From: Lithospermum erythrorhizon
Lineage: Eukaryota; Streptophyta; Magnoliopsida; Boraginales; Boraginaceae
Assembly (NCBI GenBank): GCA_019722365.1
Contig: JADFUC010001816.1
Coordinates: forward strand, 806,001 to 870,000
Reading direction: 5' to 3'
DNA: 64,000 nt
The notes under the pieces are model-generated. The model did not search any database. It was not told the origin of the DNA and saw only the letters and a list, made by a program, of their open reading frames with translations. Both the position numbers and the translations under genes were made by a program. Below are positions 12,316-24,815 of the stretch, in pieces. The stretch's first letter is position 1, and each line of letters begins with the position of its first letter.

Positions 12316-13524
12316 TGAATATTTAAAAAAATTAATAGTATCAATTTTATATAGCACAATCAGTTTTTTTGTGGATAATATTTGTTTTTAATTTTTGTAG
12401 TACATTTTTATTTCAAGTATAATTTTATTAGTACTAACCTTAAATTATTAATAGATATTCGGCCAAAAATAATGATTATTTTATAAACTTAAATTTAGTA
12501 AAATAAATAAATTTATTTTCAATCATGAATAATATTTTTTAGTAAAATAAATAAATTTAGTAATAATATTAACATCCAAAATTACATTATTCATATAATG
12601 AATCAAAGACAATTACACTTGAGGAAGGGATAATTAGTTTCAAAAGATGAAAGATCTTTAATTTAAATTATATTTCTCTACTCTTTTCCTCAACTAAGAA
12701 AGAAAAAAATTATTACATGTACATTAATCATATTAACACGCATGTTCTAGAACCTCTCTCGATTATTTAAATCAACTAACAGGAACACATTATATATATA
12801 TAACATAGTATTAGTGAAATAATTTGACTCCTTAGTGATAATGAAAGAAGTTTATTTTTTTAGTGAAATATATATTATTTATAATGTGATACTCCATTAA
12901 ATTTTTAATATTTTAATTAGACAAAGTGTATTTTCACTACATTGTACTTTCTTGTGTTACTTTTTAACCCAGTATTATTTATATATATATTGGATAATAT
13001 TTTTTAGGAGAAATAGTTCTAGTTATTAAATATTAAAGCTGGGCAATTATTTTTGAATGAATGGGCTATTTTTTATGAATGGGTTAATGTTTGGATTTTT
13101 TTAGGTTCTTACTTCTAAAAGGTTGAAAATCTATATAAGAGGGAACAAATGAATAATGTATTATTATTATTATTGTTATGGTAATAATAATACTAGTAAT
13201 AATAAATAGCATTAAAAGTGAGGATATAAGAATAATAATATTATTGATAATAAGTAGCATTAAAGTGAGGACGCAATAATAAAAATAATAATAATAATAA
13301 GAAAAAAAGCATTAACATGAGGAGGAGGGTAGTATTTTTGATGATTAATATTAGTTTAATAAGACATATATGAAGAAAATTGTGTTTAATATTAGTTTAG
13401 TAGGAATATTAGTATTTTTTTATAGTATATCTTATGAAACTATGTTTTTGAGAAATAATGGTAATTTAAGAATTAATAATGTAAAAAGGAAGAAAGCACA
13501 ATTTGTCGCACTTTTATATAGTAC
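12316..13524. other. AT-rich spacer with trinucleotide microsatellites
   Basis: Contains runs of TTA/ATT and AAT repeats at about 13158-13310, including two copies of an AATAGCATTAAA(A)GTGAGGA module (about 13203 and 13254) that suggests local slippage duplication. No gene seen. Confidence 0.6.
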
Positions 13525-13735
13525 TAGTAAAGTAGGCGTCGCGATGCCGACATCTGTCGATTTCTCAAACATTTTATATATTTTTATGTTTAATTTATAA
13601 AACTACGTAAAAACTTACACTCCTTTCAATTCTTTTCTAATTAATATTTTTATTTTTTGAAGGGATGCTTTTATCACAAATAATTATTTAAATATAATAT
13701 AACAAATTATAATAAAATATGATGTCATGAGAATT
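13525..13735. repeat. Dispersed repeat family B, copy 2
   Basis: Starts with ACTAGTAAAGTAGGCGTCGC and then follows copy 1 (12105-12315) through AAAACTTACACTCCTTTC, CTAATTAATATTTTTATTTT and AATTATAATAAAATATGATG. Two copies within 1.4 kb suggest a common mobile family or a local duplication. Confidence 0.6.
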
Positions 13736-13964
13736 CTTATGCAAATGCTAGCGTATCTGGCTGAGATGTCAGTAGAGATACAAATATTAGTTAACGATTT
13801 GATATTATAACTACTAAATATATTGATGAATTGAATTGAGCATCCCGATATAGTATCTCGAATTATTTGCTTTTATGTCGGTTAAATTGGTATGATTTAA
13901 AAAGTATAATTTAAATTTTTGTGGATCCCAATATATAAAATTCATATATGCATGGAATTAAATA

Positions 13965-14160
13965 ACAATATTAATAATAATAATAATAATTCTACTCAAA
14001 GCATATGGTTATTTAACTAATACCTATTATAATAATAATAACAATAGTTCTACATAATAATAATAAATAATAATAATAATTCTACAAAAAATATATGATT
14101 ATTTAACTAACACCTATTATAATAATAATAATAATAATAGTTCTACCAAAATATATTATT
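13965..14160. repeat. TAA microsatellite with repeated flanking module
   Basis: Three clusters of (TAA)n are each followed by a TTCTAC.. / ATATGATTATTTAACTAA module, giving a short higher-order repeat of about 70 bp. Confidence 0.75.
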
Positions 14161-14199
14161 ATTTACTGTTAATACTGCAATCACCGATGATATGATATG

Positions 14200-16150
14200 A
14201 TACTCAGAATCCCAACACCGAAATTGTCCAGGCTACGCTATAATTAAATGGGGAGAAAAATGCCCGATGTTTATCACATTGATTCTCTTCCTACTTGATG
14301 CTTAAACATGTGGCGCTACTTTACCCTGATTCCGGCATTGATTTAATAAGTCCCGAATCTACCACTTGTCGATCTTGTTTTTCATGGTTTTCTTCACACA
14401 CTTATCCCTACAAATAAAGTAGGCCCTGAATTCACAGCGCACATTTCCTTGATTGAATTTCCTCGTCAAAATCAGAAGCGACATCCTTAGAGTTCGTGGG
14501 TCGCTTGGCGAGGAGTATGACTCATGACCCCCTCATAGATTCATAGCTGACTGACAACGTCTTAAAATAATTAAAGCTTTTCATTCATCGCCAACCAATA
14601 AATCCTTGATTTGCCAATTGATTTAATAATTTTGTTCATATTATTTAAGTGTGTTCACAAAAATACCTTCAACCATCTTCAAATTCAAAGAGATTTTCAT
14701 AAAGAGTCCTTGTATTATTATGAGTAGTGGGTTTCTACTCGTACAAATCCGATAACACTTCATTGCCCGCATCTTGTGTCTGCTTTAAGCCCCGTTCTAT
14801 CGGCCAGTTTCAATCGGATTAAGCCCTGAGAGAACTTTTCGTATCTTGTTTGTTCAACCTGCATAGTAAATCTCTTTCGGGTTCTGCGGAGGATAAGTTC
14901 GGCCGAGAATAAACCCATTATATATATAGTCTCTTAAATTTTTCCATCTTCCACAAGGAAAATTAGTTCCATCAAAGCAGTTTCATGTCGCTGGTGCTCA
15001 TGACTCCTTGCGTCTACAGCCATAATCCCTCTGAATTACTTCTTAATTATCACAGCCTCGCTTTGATGCCTTGCCGATGCTCCTTGACTCATATGTTAAA
15101 TCGAGCTATGAATAATGTTCGTCAATTCGAATATGACAAATAGAAAGAAAGCAATAAGCGACATAGAATTACCTGGTTCACCCTCGATGTGAGAGCTAAT
15201 CGGCGCAACGATCAGCTTCTTTCGAAGAATTGTTCTGAGGCTAAAGAACTCTGCCTCTACCAAATTAGATGTTTTCTTATAGATTGAAAAATCCATTCTG
15301 AGCCTCCTGAAATCTCTCGAGACTATTTTTGTGATTCTAATATTTAAGTACATGCTTGAATTTGGCTGAAAAACATCATATATTTATATTCTATAGCTGT
15401 ACCAAGACTAGGTCTTTTCTTGGGCTTGAGAGTCTTCAAAAGCCTAAAAAGCGCCTCAGCCACTTGCAATTAATCCCAGCGGGTCTCGAACAACTTCTTC
15501 TGATCTTGGTGCTTGATTGCAGACTTCATGAGCCATGAGACCAATCGAAACTCGAGTCTTGATGCTCTCGTGCAGTTTCACAAAGGCCAAGAAAAAATCT
15601 TCATAATTCAACATGTTTGTTGTTTGGTCTTTGCTAAGGAGATTTCTTGTCCTTCAACATTTTTTTGTTTGACATCCTGAGCACCTGAATTATGACTTCT
15701 ATTCCAGCGGTTAAATGCACTGATTATGTTGAGTTCGAAAAAAATAGCATTCCTAAGTGATATAATTTTTGACGAGGTTAAAAAAGAATGATGTTCATCG
15801 TTTGTCTGAATTTTGAAGAGTTCGAAAAGAAAGGTGTTCCCTTGTGTTTAAAATCTGACAGGTTCGAAAAGAATGGCGTTCGTGACGGTATGGTTTTTCT
15901 TTGTATGCGTGCCGCCCGATGTTTTTGATTTTTAAAGTGGTGACGTTAACCATGATGTATTTCCGGCTTGTTGATGGTCCGTCGATGTATTTCACCGATA
16001 TTTTTTACTATTATTATGTTATTATTATTCTGAGCTCTCATGAAATTCTATCAAATTACCCGTAGGTTTGAAAGGAAGCTATATTAGAGTAATGGGCGAG
16101 TCCGATTCAAGTATTGGGCCGCTGTCCCAGGTATCTTGGAGGCTACTCAC
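14200..16150. mobile_element. Unclassified, less AT-rich, retroelement-like block
   Basis: Base composition rises sharply compared with both flanks, and several short frames without domains occur (minus 15096-15353, plus 15356-15538). The distal part (about 15690-16110) is homologous to the interior of the LTR element at 17894-19666: shared GTTCGAAA(A)GAATGGCGTTC, GTTGATGGTCCG(T/G)CG and ATTCTATCAAATT. That suggests this block belongs to a related, heavily decayed element. No LTR pair, primer-binding site or gag-pol motif could be defined. Confidence 0.4.
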
Positions 16151-17438
16151 AGGTTTAGGGAGTTAATTGTGTATATAAATAAAGAATGACATTGTATTTC
16201 ATATTCAAACAATTGATATTTAGTTTAATATATTATTTTATATTACTACAGCATTTTACACATACTGCCCAGAGATCAAATAAACAAACTTGATTAAAAA
16301 GTGGGATGCATTATTATAAAGTATATATATCTTAGAATCATGTGATTTACCATCCCTCGGAAACCCATACGTATATCTTTGATGATTTGGACGATTGATA
16401 ATCTTATGTATGTGTTATTGGAAGTATGAGATGGTATATCTCGCTTAAATAATATCTTGGATTAATGATTAGATTATACGATCAATTATTATATTTAAAT
16501 AATTAATAAACAGAATATATGTTAATTGTTGGACCCAATTAATATATTAGAATTAACTTCGATTGACATTAGGGTTATATTGATATGACTTACTAGAGTC
16601 CTTCATAATCTATATATTAATATGTTCGGTTAAGCGTAAATTAATATATTGCTAAATTTCTATCGAGCCCTAGAAAAGATCACACCTGACAACTAAAACG
16701 AACTATAATACGATTATAACTTCCGGGATTTAAAATATAACTGTATGAGAATATTTGGGCGAAATTCCAATTGTTGGAATTTCATCTAGTTCGACTATAA
16801 TAATGAATTGATAGGGGTTCCGGAATTTTTTTTTTGTAGAATCATTATTGAATATTCTACATAGTCACTTAATACACCTTTATTTTAGATAAGTATGAAG
16901 ATTAGAATCTTTCTACCTTGGCTGGTCGTATATGGAGAAAAGGAGAAGTTTTTGCCTTAAAACTCTAGTATTCTAGAATGTTTTTTAAGGAGGTGCAAAG
17001 AGTTCGCCCCACTCTCGAAATGCCCACAAAAAGTAGGAGTTTTGTACATAAATAAGTCATGATTTAAATGAAATAAATTCTTGAAGTTGAGGAGTGCATG
17101 CCTGCCACACCCCACGCCGTTGAGTCGGCGGTAGATGAGAAAATCTCGTGGTTTTTTACGCTGACCTCGACTACGGTTTAATATTTTAATATCTTTCTGA
17201 AGTAAAGCTCGTGGAGGGTTCGTTAAATGCGTTGGTATGTAATTTGATAGCAGGAAACTGATATATGTTGATTTGTTTTCCTCGAGATATGTTTATTTCT
17301 AAATCCACGAAGAAAGGTACACTTGTATGTTATTGTTTTATTATATTAAGTAGAATCACAGTTACGGTATTTTGTAGTATTGTTTTTAATCATGAAACCC
17401 AACATGTTGCAAATATAAAGTATGATGAATACTTAATA
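16151..17438. other. Spacer without recognisable gene
   Basis: Moderately AT-rich. There is no open frame over 80 codons with domain character. A TATAAATAAA stretch near 16173 could be an old LTR promoter or polyadenylation signal, but no element borders were found. Confidence 0.4.
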
Positions 17439-17742
17439 CTACATCCGTTATTTTTATTTGATGTTTTTGTATATCGAGGTGACGCTTTGACCATTAATTA
17501 CTAATTACTTACTATTTTAATAAATATAAAAGTTATATCATTGAATTCATCTTTGAAAATAGTTTCATAATATTATTTTCTTACTATTTTAATAAATATA
17601 AAAGTTATATCATTAAATTCGTCTTTAAAAACAGTTTCATAACATTATTTTCTTATAATTTTTGAACATATAGTTTAAGAGTAATTGATAGTCAAAGTTC
17701 CACCTAAATATACAAAAACGTCAAATAAAAATGGAGAAATAG
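17439..17742. mobile_element. TA-flanked MITE with internal 72 bp tandem duplication
   Basis: Long imperfect terminal inverted repeats. The left end is CTACATCCGTTATTTTTATT, then TGATGTTTTTGTATAT. The right end, reverse-complemented, gives CTATTTCTCCATTTTTATTT then GACGTTTTTGTATAT. TA lies at both borders (17437-17438 and 17743-17744). The interior holds two near-identical direct copies of a block beginning TTACTATTTTAATAAATATA (about 17508-17579 and 17580-17651). This is typical of Stowaway/mariner-derived MITEs. Confidence 0.78.
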
Positions 17743-17893
17743 TAGTTAATTTCTATTAGAACTCCTTTTTAGATTTTAGAGAGAATGATAATTTAATGGT
17801 AATAATATGAAAATGGAAGAATATGATAACTTATTCATGCTTTTTATATATATTAGTAATGATTATAAGAATGAAGCGTGTCCTTCCACCATT

Positions 17894-18075
17894 TGTTGAA
17901 TAAGATATTATTAGTAATTATTATTATTAAATATTAGTTTTAGTAATAAGCTTGATGCAAAGTTACTATTATTACCATAAGTATTTGATATTGTACCTAT
18001 AAATATGGAGCTAGTTTGCCCATATATTTCATGAGTTTATTCAATATAATTTACATTACTCTATCATTCTTATCA
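17894..18075 (+). repeat. 5' LTR of the non-autonomous element
   Basis: Pairs with 19488-19666. Divergence between the LTRs is visible as several small indels and substitutions (for example the 5' LTR ends CATTCTTATCA, the 3' LTR TATTCA), so the insertion is not recent. Confidence 0.75.
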
Positions 18076-18087
18076 TGGTATCGAGCC
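18076..18087 (+). promoter_or_regulatory. Primer-binding site (tRNA-iMet type)
   Basis: TGGTATCGAGCC directly follows the CA end of the 5' LTR. It is one base short of the usual TGGTATCAGAGCC that pairs with the 3' end of initiator tRNA-Met in copia-type elements. Confidence 0.65.
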
Positions 18088-19487
18088 TAAGATCTTGAGA
18101 GTTTTTTCCCAGCTAACGTTGGCGGTGCTTAACCCTTACATGATTAGCCGCCCGCTTGACAATTCATATATATTAAATTCTTTTCACAATTCATTGTTAA
18201 AGAGATTACTTTTTCAACTTTATGATTTTCTTTAATTAAGAATTTTTTACATTTTTTTTGAGTGGAATTATTGTTGTTATTAATGATCGTGTTATTGATG
18301 AAGATCTTGGCAATTACATTCATCTTTGTAGTTGATGAAAATCTTTTACCAAATGACATTCATTGAAAATGTTTGATTATTGATTTATCCTTACATGAAT
18401 TTGACTTTTCCATGTTGGAGAAGATTAGTTTAGTCTACTTGAGTTAGATAGAATACGACATGATGTATGTTGCCGCGGTTAAATGCAAGCAGCTAATGCG
18501 GAGTTCGAAAGAATGGCGTTCCCGTATTGATATATATTTTGGTCACTGGCGATATTCTACCGGCAATGTTTTGGTCATTAGTTCTTTGGCGATGTTCTTC
18601 GATGTTATGGTGTTTGATTTTAAGTCCGATCCACTTATTTCCGACTTCGTTGATGGTCCGGCGGTATATCTGCCGATGTTTTCTTATTGTTGCAAACACA
18701 TAGCGATTCTATCAAATTGTATCGTGAGTTTGAAGAGGAAGTGATATAGAGTAGCGGATGAAAGTTTTATAGTCGAAGATCGACTACGGTGCTACTACGA
18801 GCCCACTTGGCCGATGGTGGTAATGTCGGCGCTGGTGACCGGTATTTATGTGTTGGCTTTTACTCGACACGGTTGTGTTTTCGGTGCATGTTTTGTCTCG
18901 GTTTTACGAGGCACCGAGAGGAGATCGATAGGCGGCGGCCTTGCGGGTGGATTCCGATATCTCGAAAGGTCCCCGGGGCGGGGTGTATTCTTTGGCGAGG
19001 AAGCGTGATGTGCAACCTTCTCGGGATGGAGTAACTCAGTTAAGTGACATGTTCTCCAGGACGAGGAGCCGATCGTTACGGGGTGGATTTTCTATGCCCA
19101 ATTGCTTCGCCTATTTAAACGTCGAAGAAACGAGATCACGGTATCTCTTTCCTCGTCAAAGGCGAATTATCGAGCTTTGAAAAGCTAAGTGGCGATGTGA
19201 GCTAAAATGGTTGAAAGGTTCTTAGGTGTCGTAGGTGATAAGCCTATGGGTACTGTGATAGCCAGTCGGCGTTGCATTTGGCTAAAGATCCGATTGTTTA
19301 CGTGGCCTTTCGAAGTATATCGAAGTGGATTGTCATTTTGTATGCGGGATCGTTGCTTGATGGGACTATACTCTGCGTCTACGTATATCGGCTCGGTTCC
19401 AGCTTCTTGGGTTGTTCACTAAACCCAGGACGACAAGTTTGAGTATCACAACACCAAGTTCGGCGTTATGCGCTGACTTGAGGGTGG

Positions 19488-19666
19488 TGGTGAATAAGAT
19501 ATTATTAGTATTAGTGTATTATTACCATATTAGTTTTAGTAATAACTTGAGTACCAAGTTACTATTATTATATATAAGTATTTGATATTGTACCTATAAA
19601 TATGGGCTAGTTTATTATATATTTAAACTGAATTTATTGATATAATTTACATTACTCTATTATTCA
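19488..19666 (+). repeat. 3' LTR of the non-autonomous element
   Basis: Direct repeat of 17894-18075, preceded by a short GAGGGTGG tract that can serve as the polypurine tract. Confidence 0.75.
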
Positions 19667-19990
19667 ACATTTCTAATTTACTCTACCATAATTAATTTAT
19701 GCTCCATAGTAGCTAAGTTAAAATATAATTATTTATTTGATTCACCCTCTTGAATCGATTGACACCTCTTCATTTCGTGTCATCATATTTATCGTCCAAT
19801 ATTCAAATTAGTGTTGAACTTTAAAAAAGTTTATGAAAATTCCATCATGAGAATTGACAAACCATAAAAAGGGCATTATTAACAATCATATTTCTTTCTA
19901 GACTATGAGGTTACTATAGTCATTTGCCTCACAATGTGAAATGAATCTTTATTTCTTTCTGACTAAGATAGGAAGCTATCATTTATACTT
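19667..19990. other. Short AT-rich spacer
   Basis: Nothing recognised; lies between two transposon copies. Confidence 0.4.
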
Positions 19991-21183
19991 GGATGTTTTC
20001 GGGTTGGTTCCATAGGTTTTTTAGATTTTTTTTTTTTTTGTGTGTGAAATCGATTATTGGTTTTAAATGTAAATCGCTTGATTCGAAAGTGGTCGGATTG
20101 GTCGGTTCGGTTAAAAGTCGGTTTTTCCATAGCGGTTCGATTCGGTTCGGTCGGTTTTTCGATTTTATTAATAAAATAGAATGTTAATAACGTTAAGTGA
20201 TTAATTTCACCAAATGCATGATTGTAAGTAAAGCAGATCTTAATAATTTGAGTAAAATAGTTTCAAGCAGGCCGATGATAAAGAAATTGCTTCTGAATAG
20301 TTCATCGCCAACAGATTTCTTTCAAACATGTCATATATAGCAGCATAGTTTCGATCTTAAATTGAGAAAAAAGTCGTGAAAAATTGCAAATTAAATAAAA
20401 AAATTTACAGTCAGCCTTAATACATATAAATTACATAATGAAATCGGTGTCAAATTACATACATATAAAATTAATAACTAACCAAATCTTGCTGAGTAAA
20501 GATACCAAACTCGTTTTCATCCATGAGGTAAAGTCTTGATACGATTTCTCTTGTTGAAGTGGTGGAAGCAGGGATTTTTATATAAAGGGGCGGATGCGAT
20601 GTCATCTTTATAAGGAAAAATATATAAAAAATTTAGGGGGCAAACAAACGTAATTTTAAAAAAACTATTTATTTTTTTATAAAAGTAACTAATAAAATTA
20701 GTTTTTTTTTTTTTTTTTTAAATAGGGGCGACTACTCATCGCTAGTTGCCTCCAACTATCTTAATGGCTGCGATTAATAGAATGTTTTTGTTGATATGTG
20801 GTGTAGTACTATATAGTTTATTAGATATTTTGTATCAAATAGATTATCAATTAGACTTTTGGGTTTTGGACCTTTGTTTTTTGAATGCTTTATTTGGATT
20901 TTTGAGCTTTTCACATTGTCAGGTATTAAAAAGTAATATAATAATCTTTTAAAAATTTAAATGAAAATTTTTAAAATATCATAAACTCTCAAATATTTTA
21001 AACAAGGTACTTATATAATCGGTTCGGTTCGGTCGGTTTTAGTTCGGTCTATGTTAAAATCGAAGCTTGATAAATTTTTGTCGGTATGATTTTTTTCTGA
21101 ATTCACATTCGGTGCTCATTTTTTCAGCGTCGGTAAATCGATTCGGATTAGTTTCGGTTTGAACCGGGCCCAGAAAACATCCC
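19991..21183. mobile_element. TIR element with 5 bp target duplication and CGGTT-rich ends
   Basis: The left end GGATGTTTTCGGGTTGGTTC is the imperfect inverse of the right end GAACCGGGCCCAGAAAACAT followed by CCC. TACTT flanks both sides (19986-19990 and 21184-21188). Inside each end is a cluster of GGTTCGGTT / TCGGTCGGTTTT motifs (about 20085-20165 and 21018-21170). The middle carries T- and A-tracts and no transposase. The structure fits a non-autonomous DNA transposon; the superfamily is uncertain because a 5 bp duplication is unusual for the common classes. Confidence 0.7.
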
Positions 21184-22974
21184 TACTTCCACTGGAACAC
21201 TAATGTTCGTCTTACCAAGCTATTTATTATTAATTACAAATATTGAAGTAGCAAATTCTACTAGTTTCATTATCTAGAAGAGAACGAAGTTATGGCAAAT
21301 TGATGTGAATAATATTTAGAGACTTATCCGTTTATTAATTTTTATGTTTGACAAGGGACAGAAGTTTTTGTTTGCTACTCCATGGAACAAAACTTCTAAA
21401 CTTTATGGGATGGCCAAGTAGAAATTTTTGTAAGGATGAAATAAATTATCAAGTTTATTACTAACAATCTTTTCTAAGTTCTAAATAATAGGTCAAATAT
21501 ATAGTATAAAATTTATATTATCAAAATCGAGGATTAAATATAAAGAATTAAAAATATTAGGCGGGCGTTCTCCGGCCTACTGCCCAATCCTACCATTAAG
21601 GTTATATATATGTCTTAAAAAAACTAGCACAAATTATTGTACTGATTGATATCTCAACAAATAGACATCTAAAAGGAACTTTCACATACATGTTCAATTT
21701 TTAAATGTAAAAATACAATCAGTCAAGCTTTCTAACACCCTATTAATTTTCTATCTAAATAGCACATTTTTATACCAATTATCTAAAATACTCTTAAAAA
21801 ATACTGACACTTTTCTAACAAATTCAAACGTGACTATTTTCTCTTTTCTGTTGAATTTAGTTGCAACACATGTTAAATAGTCCAAATGGCCAAGAAAAGT
21901 ATGCTACATTGTACGTCACTGTAATTCAAGATCAAGAATCCATAAATTCATTAGAATTTAGTTGGAGCTTTTAGACGTAAATAGGATATTTGGACCCCCA
22001 AAAATTATCCTCTGGATGTTTTTAGTTTACGTTTTTACTTCCAGATGAAATTTTAACTAGTCTTTTTTTTATTCGTTTATCTTAATAAATATAAATTTGT
22101 GAGCGTTCAAGTTATCTATAAAATACTTTATACTCAGGTTGATGATCTCATTGAGCCAGCCAAGCTCGTAAATAATAAATCAGGAGGAGATGCAGGGTCC
22201 TACTCAAAATATTGTAGTAGTCATTAATAGTCATCATCGGTCATTTCTGTATTTATTTAATGAATGAAGGAACTTAGGATTTATTAAGTTGAAGCTTTAA
22301 GGTCTTAAATAGCTAGGTGACACTTATAATCAACTCATACGAAGTACTTGAAAGTTGAAACATGAATTTATATGGTTTATTTGATGTAAATAAACAATTT
22401 TAATGAAAGAAAGTGTACACTTATAATCAACCATGGAGGGTAGATAAACGGTCATTTTCTTGATTCAGAATGTCTGCTATTGCTCTATCTTCTCAAAATC
22501 ATCATTCAACATTGAAACAAGTTTCAAAGGGCCAACTAACTGTACTTGACTATGACTCAACATATTATTCTAATTGGAGTTAGTTTACCGATAATTAAAC
22601 GACAAAGGTGGAGCATACTCATATATCTTCTTCTAGCTTACTTCACGTTGAAAAATGGGGCTGGATCACAATTTCTGTTGGATGACAAGCTATATATCAG
22701 TGATAATTTCTACTCCATATAATTGTAATTTTTTTAGATATATATGTGCACATTGAAACTAAAATAAACCAAATGACTAATATTATTATTCATAGTACTA
22801 ATTGCTTAATTAAACAATCCTAATAAATATTATCGGGTTGTAATTTAATCTCCGATTGTTATATGAGATTGAAAATTAATCTTGCTAATTGAATAAACAT
22901 TTTAGTTCGTTCATCATATTTGCAAAAGGTTCTGGCAAAGTTTTGATTATTATTTTGGGGTTCATATATAGTTG
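21184..22974. other. AT-rich intergenic DNA, no gene seen
   Basis: No coding frame, RNA gene or complete mobile element recognised. Confidence 0.5.
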
Positions 22975-24815
22975 CAATATTTTATGCGTCACGTTAGCAA
23001 TTATTTATGTTTGAATATTTAAGCCCCGAGATAATAAATAAAGTAATTAATTATTTACGTAAATTTGTAAATTATACTTTTGATTTAAATTATAATTTAT
23101 TTTATTCATAGTTATATGATCCTGTAATTTTTTTAATAATAGATTTAAAACTTGTTCTGTCACAATGCCCGTTTTCAAGGTTTAATAAAAGAATGCATAT
23201 TATGTAATTTTATTTATTGTTAGAAAATATCACTTTTCTCTTTTAATAAAAAATGCACCTTATGTTATTTTATTTATTGTTAGAAAATATCAATTGATTA
23301 TTAGTATAAATTATTCATAGTTCTACTATTCAATTTTATTTATGTATTTATTTAACGTATTTTACACCCCAATTGATGATGCGATACCGATAATGTTGCA
23401 TAAAACTAAATACAAAGATCTTTTATGAAATTACTCGATTTTAGCCTTCCAAGAAAGGGCTGATCGTTAGATGTGCTTGTTTGAGATGAAATACTCCAAA
23501 TAGATTATATTAAAAATCAATGGAATAAAAATAGCGTAACTCTTTTAAAAATATATCTTACTGCGTTTAACTTTTTTAATAAAAAGTTAAACCTCGATAA
23601 TACTATATATGTGATTAATATTACTTGATATGGAAACTCTTAAAATTTTGGCCATGAAATACTTAGCTTTAATATAAAAGTCATAAGAAGTCATAGAAGC
23701 TGAGGGTACCGATTTATACATCGAATGTTCATCATTAAAGTAGATTATATACCTATAATATACATATTCATGCATTTATTTTTTAGACCATAATATCGAT
23801 GAATTATCTTTCATATAGAGTGAAAGCCATATGATATTATTACTTAATGATATCTTCTTATTTAGTTCTTAATTATAATCAAACTAAATAGTGAAAGATT
23901 GAATATTTTAATTTCCTTTCATATCTGAATTCAACTCTAATTACTTATTGCCTCTATAAAGTTAGTTTTATTTAAGCACTAAAAGCCTAACAACTATTTA
24001 TATATTATAATAAAAAAAAATCTGAGGCAAAATATCCAAATCTATTACTCTCTGGTACTAAATGATTAATAAATACTTTGGAGTTTAATTCTTCCAAAAT
24101 TGATAACTTTTATGCCTTAATCGATAAACATAATTTTGATTTGAATAAAATTTATCTATATTGAAGTACATTGAAAATATTATTATTTGATCATTTTCAC
24201 CAAATATTATACATGAGAAATAAAAATATTTGAATTTAACCATTAATTTATGGAAAAATTAAGTTAAATCTTGTAATCATTGGGGATGGAGGAAATGATA
24301 TATATCTTATTTTTTTTATTTCATTTATTTAAATGTAATACAAAATATCACATAATAATTTAGATATATATTCTTTAATAATTTTGAATTAGAAAAATTA
24401 TTTTTTAATTACTAATTGAACTAGGTATCATACACAAAAATTTAGTATGAGTAGACTAATTTATTACATTTAAATGAAATTTACTTATTGTTATGATAAA
24501 ATTAAAAATTCAATCATGATGTCATGCTCAACGTTTTTATCTATTCTTGAAGTCTTAATTAAGCATCATTATGAAAGTGGTAAAATTATTTCACATATAA
24601 GAGAGTATATAAGCTTGTATGTTTGAATTGTTATAGAATTTTAGAGCAAAATTAGAACATTTATTAATTATTGAATTGTTATAGGAGTCCTTTTTAAATT
24701 TTATTTAAGAGACATATTTTTGATCAATAAAAATATTATAATAAGATAATATAATGAAATTAATAATGTGAAAAGGAAAACACTTATTCATGACTTTTAT
24801 AAATAGAGAGATATG
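22975..24815. repeat. Dispersed repeat family A, copy 2
   Basis: Collinear with 10650-11790. Homology is clear at about 23025-23460 and again at about 24340-24800. An extra segment of roughly 850 bp (about 23480-24330) is missing from copy 1, so either an insertion occurred here or copy 1 has a deletion. Confidence 0.7.

Larger units (their letters stand above)
17894..19666 (+). mobile_element. Non-autonomous LTR retrotransposon with tRNA-Met-type PBS
   Basis: Two direct LTRs of about 180 bp (17894-18075 and 19488-19666) start TG(T/G)TGAATAAGATATTATT and end in CA. Both carry a TATTTGATATTGTACCTATA box that looks like the start region of the transcript. Just after the 5' LTR, TGGTATCGAGCC (18076-18087) matches the copia-type initiator-methionine primer-binding site TGGTATCAGAGCC with one base missing. 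A purine-rich GAGGGTGG precedes the 3' LTR. The flanks CCATT and ACATT agree at four of five positions as a target duplication. The interior of 1.4 kb has no gag-pol domain, so the element would depend on other elements for movement. Its frames (for example 18460-18744, 18789-19034, 19207-19422) show no recognised domain. Confidence 0.75.

Noticed and set aside
15096..15353. Minus-strand 85-codon frame
   Set aside because: No domain and no supporting exon structure; it lies in the decayed retroelement-like block.
18460..19422. Several overlapping frames of 64-94 codons
   Set aside because: All sit inside the non-autonomous LTR element, overlap each other in different frames and show no known domain; high GC makes chance frames likely.
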